DNA of 8,940 bases from an uncultured bacterium (GTDB taxonomy: Bacteria; Eisenbacteria; RBG-16-71-46; CAIMUX01), in NCBI GenBank assembly GCA_946886185.1, contig CAMPIC010000081.1, positions 1-8,940 of the forward strand, in the 5' to 3' direction. The notes below the pieces were generated by a model. The model ran no database searches. It was not told the origin of the DNA and saw only the letters and a list, made by a program, of their open reading frames with translations. The stretch's first letter is position 1, and every line of letters starts with the position of its first letter. Below are positions 6,619 through 8,940 of this stretch, one piece after another. The position numbers and the translations under genes were made by a program.

Positions 6619-8940
6619 ATCGAATCGCCGGCCGAGCGCGCGCGCTCCGAGGAGGTAGCGCTCCTCGCCGCGACGCTGGTGGCCGCAGGGATGATCGCGC
6701 AGCAAGTCGCGAGCAAGACCGCGCGCGACGCCCTCTTCCTCGCCACCTTCCCGGTCGAACGACTGCCCGACATCGTGTTGGCGTCGGCGGCGCTTTCGAT
6801 CGTCCTGATCGTCCCGATGACGCGCCTTCTGGTGCGGATCGGACCGATGAGGTTGGTGCAGGTCGCCTGCTTCTCCAGCGCTCTCCTGCTGCTGCTCGAG
6901 TGGTGGCTCTGCCTGGTCTCTCCGCGCACGGGGACGTTGCTCCTCTACCTCCACGTCGCCGCGCTCGGCCCGGCGATCGTTTCGGGATTCTGGTCGCTCA
7001 TCACCGAGCGATTCGATCCCCGCACCGCGCGGCGGCGAATGAGCCGCCTGGTCGCCGGCTCGACGTTGGGTGGTCTGTTGGGTGGGCTGCTGGCGGAACG
7101 GGTCGGCTCCTCCTTCGGAGCGGTGAGCATTCTCCCCATGCTGGCGGCGATCCACTTGATCTGCGGAATCGGGGTGTCACGTTCGCTCGTGCAGCAAAGG
7201 ACGCCTCCCCAGCGCGAGGGGACCGGTCAGTCCGGCCGTGATGCTCGCGCCGCGGGTGGTACTGCGGTCCCTGATGGCGGTGCCACCGATTCGACCGCGC
7301 GCCATGGGCTCGGCACTCTCCTCCGTCCCGGGTACCTTCGCCACCTCGCGATCCTGGTGCTGCTCGGCGCCCTCGCCGCCGGCTTGATCGACTATGCGCT
7401 CAAGATGCGCGCTTCCGAGGCGTACATGGGCCAGGAGGATCCGCTGGTCCGATTCTTCGCGATCTTCTATTCGGCGGCCGCGTTGCTCGCGCTTCTCGTA
7501 CAGACCGTGGTGACTCCATGGATGATGGAACGCTGGGGGCCGAGCCGGACCGCGGGAATGCTTCCCGGATCGGTCGGGTTGGGTTCACTCGTCGCTCTCT
7601 TCGTTCCCGTCCTCCCCATGGCCACCTTGGTCCGCATGACCGAGTCCGTCTTTCGCAACTCCGTCTATCGATCCGGCTATGAGTTGCTGTATGCGCCCGT
7701 CGATTCGGCGGAGAAGCGGCGCAGCAAAGCGTGGATCGACATCGGATGCGACCGCATGGGCGATGGACTCGGCGCGATTGTGGTCAAAGGACTGAACCTG
7801 CTTCCCGCGCAACTTTCGATCGTCGGGCTGTTCGGATTGGCCGTGATCGCGAGCGCGCTGTCTCTGCTCGCCGTTTCGAGGCTCTCGCGAGGATACGTGC
7901 GCACGTTGCAGAAGAGCCTGCTGCAGCGAGCCGAAGCGCTCGATTTGACCCGGTCCACGGAACATCTCTCCCGGTCCACACTCCTGCAAACATTCGCCGC
8001 ATTCGACCGGCGCGAGCTTCTGGCGCAGATCGACCGAAAGGAGCTTCTTGCGCGGGCCAACCAGAATGCGCCTCTCGGAAATCCTTCTACGCCGCCGGCC
8101 GCGGGCGATCCGAGCGACCGGATTTCCGCTCAGGTCCTGGCTCTTCGCTCCGGAAACATCGAGGCCGTGCGCGCCGTGCTCTCCGACGACCCGGTCGATC
8201 CATCGCTCGCCGTTCATCTCATTCCGCTTCTCGCATGGGATGATGTCAGCGACGAGGTGATCCGCGCGCTGCGCGTCATGGCACCGCGCATTCTGGACGC
8301 TCTGATCGAGGCTCTGCTCGACCCCTCGCGAGAGTTCGCGGTGCGGCGGCGTGTTCCCCGAGTGATCGCGGTGGCGGGCAGCGCTCGTGCGGTCGAAGGG
8401 TTGTGCGGAGGACTCGCCGACAAGCGCTTCGAGGTGCGATTCCAATGCGGCCGCGCCCTCGCGATCATCCATCGACGTCACCCGGAAGTCCCCGTCGATC
8501 GCTCCGCCATCCTCGCGGCGGTGCTCCGTGAGCTCGAGGTAGACCGTCCCATCTGGGAAAGCCGCCGGCTGCTCGATCAGCGATTCGAGGAAGCCGACGA
8601 CTCCGACACCTCGGTCGCGGACCGGTTGCTGCGCGAACGGTCGAACAGCAGCTTGGAGCATGTCTTCACGCTGCTCTCTCTGGTGCTCCCCGCCCAACCG
8701 CTCCGCGTCGCGTTTCGCGGCCTGCACACCGGGGACCCGACCTTGCGCGGCACCGCCCTCGAGTATCTGGAGAGCGTGCTCCCTCCTGAAGTGCGCGAGA
8801 AGTTGTGGCCGTTCCTGGAGATCGATCGGATGCGCAACGCTCCGAGCCGACGATCGTCACAAGAGGTGTTGGACCAGCTGATGCGCTCGCATGATTCGAT
8901 CTCCCTCGACTTGAAGCGGCTCGACCGGAACGGCGGGGAC
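6616..8940 (+). CDS. NTT/ATP-ADP translocase-like membrane protein with HEAT-like tail, 3' end cut
   Basis: 775 codons without a stop, running off the right edge. Residues ~13-425 contain about 12 hydrophobic segments, including segments rich in ALSIVLIV, LLLLLEWW and LLGALAAGL. The segment RRRMSRLVAGSTLGGLLGG and the motif KRRSKAWIDIGCDRMGDGLG (367-385) resemble conserved loops of bacterial nucleotide-transporter (NTT, Npt1/Npt2) homologues. A hydrophilic Gly/Ala/Arg-rich loop (189-240) splits the membrane part into two six-segment halves. Residues ~430-500 are charged and probably helical. From ~500 onward there are HEAT-like helical pairs (FEVRFQCGRALAII is typical), then the LRGTALEYLESVLPPEVREK region. 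Substrate is unknown: homologues in free-living bacteria need not exchange ATP, and an MFS-like carrier of other specificity or a non-transporting scaffold is possible. It lies 160 bp after the Tricorn gene in the same direction. By comparison with relatives I remember, the stop is probably not far outside the window. Confidence 0.82.
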   Translation, partial: MIESPAERARSEEVALLAATLVAAGMIAQQVASKTARDALFLATFPVERLPDIVLASAALSIVLIVPMTRLLVRIGPMRLVQVACFSSALLLLLEWWLCLVSPRTGTLLLYLHVAALGPAIVSGFWSLITERFDPRTARRRMSRLVAGSTLGGLLGGLLAERVGSSFGAVSILPMLAAIHLICGIGVSRSLVQQRTPPQREGTGQSGRDARAAGGTAVPDGGATDSTARHGLGTLLRPGYLRHLAILVLLGALAAGLIDYALKMRASEAYMGQEDPLVRFFAIFYSAAALLALLVQTVVTPWMMERWGPSRTAGMLPGSVGLGSLVALFVPVLPMATLVRMTESVFRNSVYRSGYELLYAPVDSAEKRRSKAWIDIGCDRMGDGLGAIVVKGLNLLPAQLSIVGLFGLAVIASALSLLAVSRLSRGYVRTLQKSLLQRAEALDLTRSTEHLSRSTLLQTFAAFDRRELLAQIDRKELLARANQNAPLGNPSTPPAAGDPSDRISAQVLALRSGNIEAVRAVLSDDPVDPSLAVHLIPLLAWDDVSDEVIRALRVMAPRILDALIEALLDPSREFAVRRRVPRVIAVAGSARAVEGLCGGLADKRFEVRFQCGRALAIIHRRHPEVPVDRSAILAAVLRELEVDRPIWESRRLLDQRFEEADDSDTSVADRLLRERSNSSLEHVFTLLSLVLPAQPLRVAFRGLHTGDPTLRGTALEYLESVLPPEVREKLWPFLEIDRMRNAPSRRSSQEVLDQLMRSHDSISLDLKRLDRNGGD

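Noticed and set aside
5235..6929. Open frame of 564 codons on the minus strand
   Set aside because: It runs antisense across the protease catalytic domain, the hairpin repeats and the next gene's start. It has no recognisable domain, and the plus-strand motifs are unambiguous.

Overview
The window is high-GC bacterial DNA (roughly 60-65 % G+C by eye). It uses ATG and TTG starts behind purine-rich Shine-Dalgarno sites, and GATC tetranucleotides are unusually frequent. Nothing in it identifies the phylum securely. The gene set (glyoxylate-shunt enzymes, a bacterial Tricorn protease, an NTT-like carrier with a HEAT tail) suggests an aerobic, heterotrophic, probably uncultivated Gram-negative-type lineage. 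That placement is inference.

Layout. (1) Positions 1-2469, minus strand: one uninterrupted reading frame encodes a complete malate synthase A, then a Pro/Ala/Ser-rich linker, then the N-terminal part of isocitrate lyase, running off the left edge. No stop codon separates the two enzymes. An internal ATG with a near-perfect Shine-Dalgarno sits exactly where a free-standing isocitrate lyase would begin. The lyase part is interrupted, just before its barrel core would start, by an Asn-Gly-His-rich tract that reaches the window edge. (2) Positions 2470-3083: a divergent intergenic region of about 610 bp. It holds an AT-rich candidate promoter and two inverted repeats on the aceB side and a cluster of CGGTC/GACCG palindromes on the protease side. 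(3) Positions 3084-6455, plus strand: a full-length Tricorn-type protease of 1123 residues with all catalytic residues visible. (4) Positions 6453-6606: a tandem repeat of about 65 bp starting at the protease stop codon. Each of its two complete units can fold into the same two-storey hairpin. (5) Positions 6616-8940, plus strand: a 12-segment membrane protein resembling ATP/ADP (NTT) translocases with a cytosolic HEAT-like tail, truncated by the right edge.

How the genes relate. Malate synthase and isocitrate lyase are the two dedicated enzymes of the glyoxylate shunt. Fusing them would link the glyoxylate-producing and glyoxylate-consuming active sites and fix their ratio. The Tricorn protease (late peptide degradation) and the membrane protein lie in the same direction, 160 bp apart, and may be co-transcribed with the hairpin repeats between them. 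No functional link between the two divergent sides is evident.

The most noteworthy items are the malate synthase-isocitrate lyase fusion with its retained internal start, the low-complexity insertion in the lyase, and the tandem hairpin element after the protease gene.
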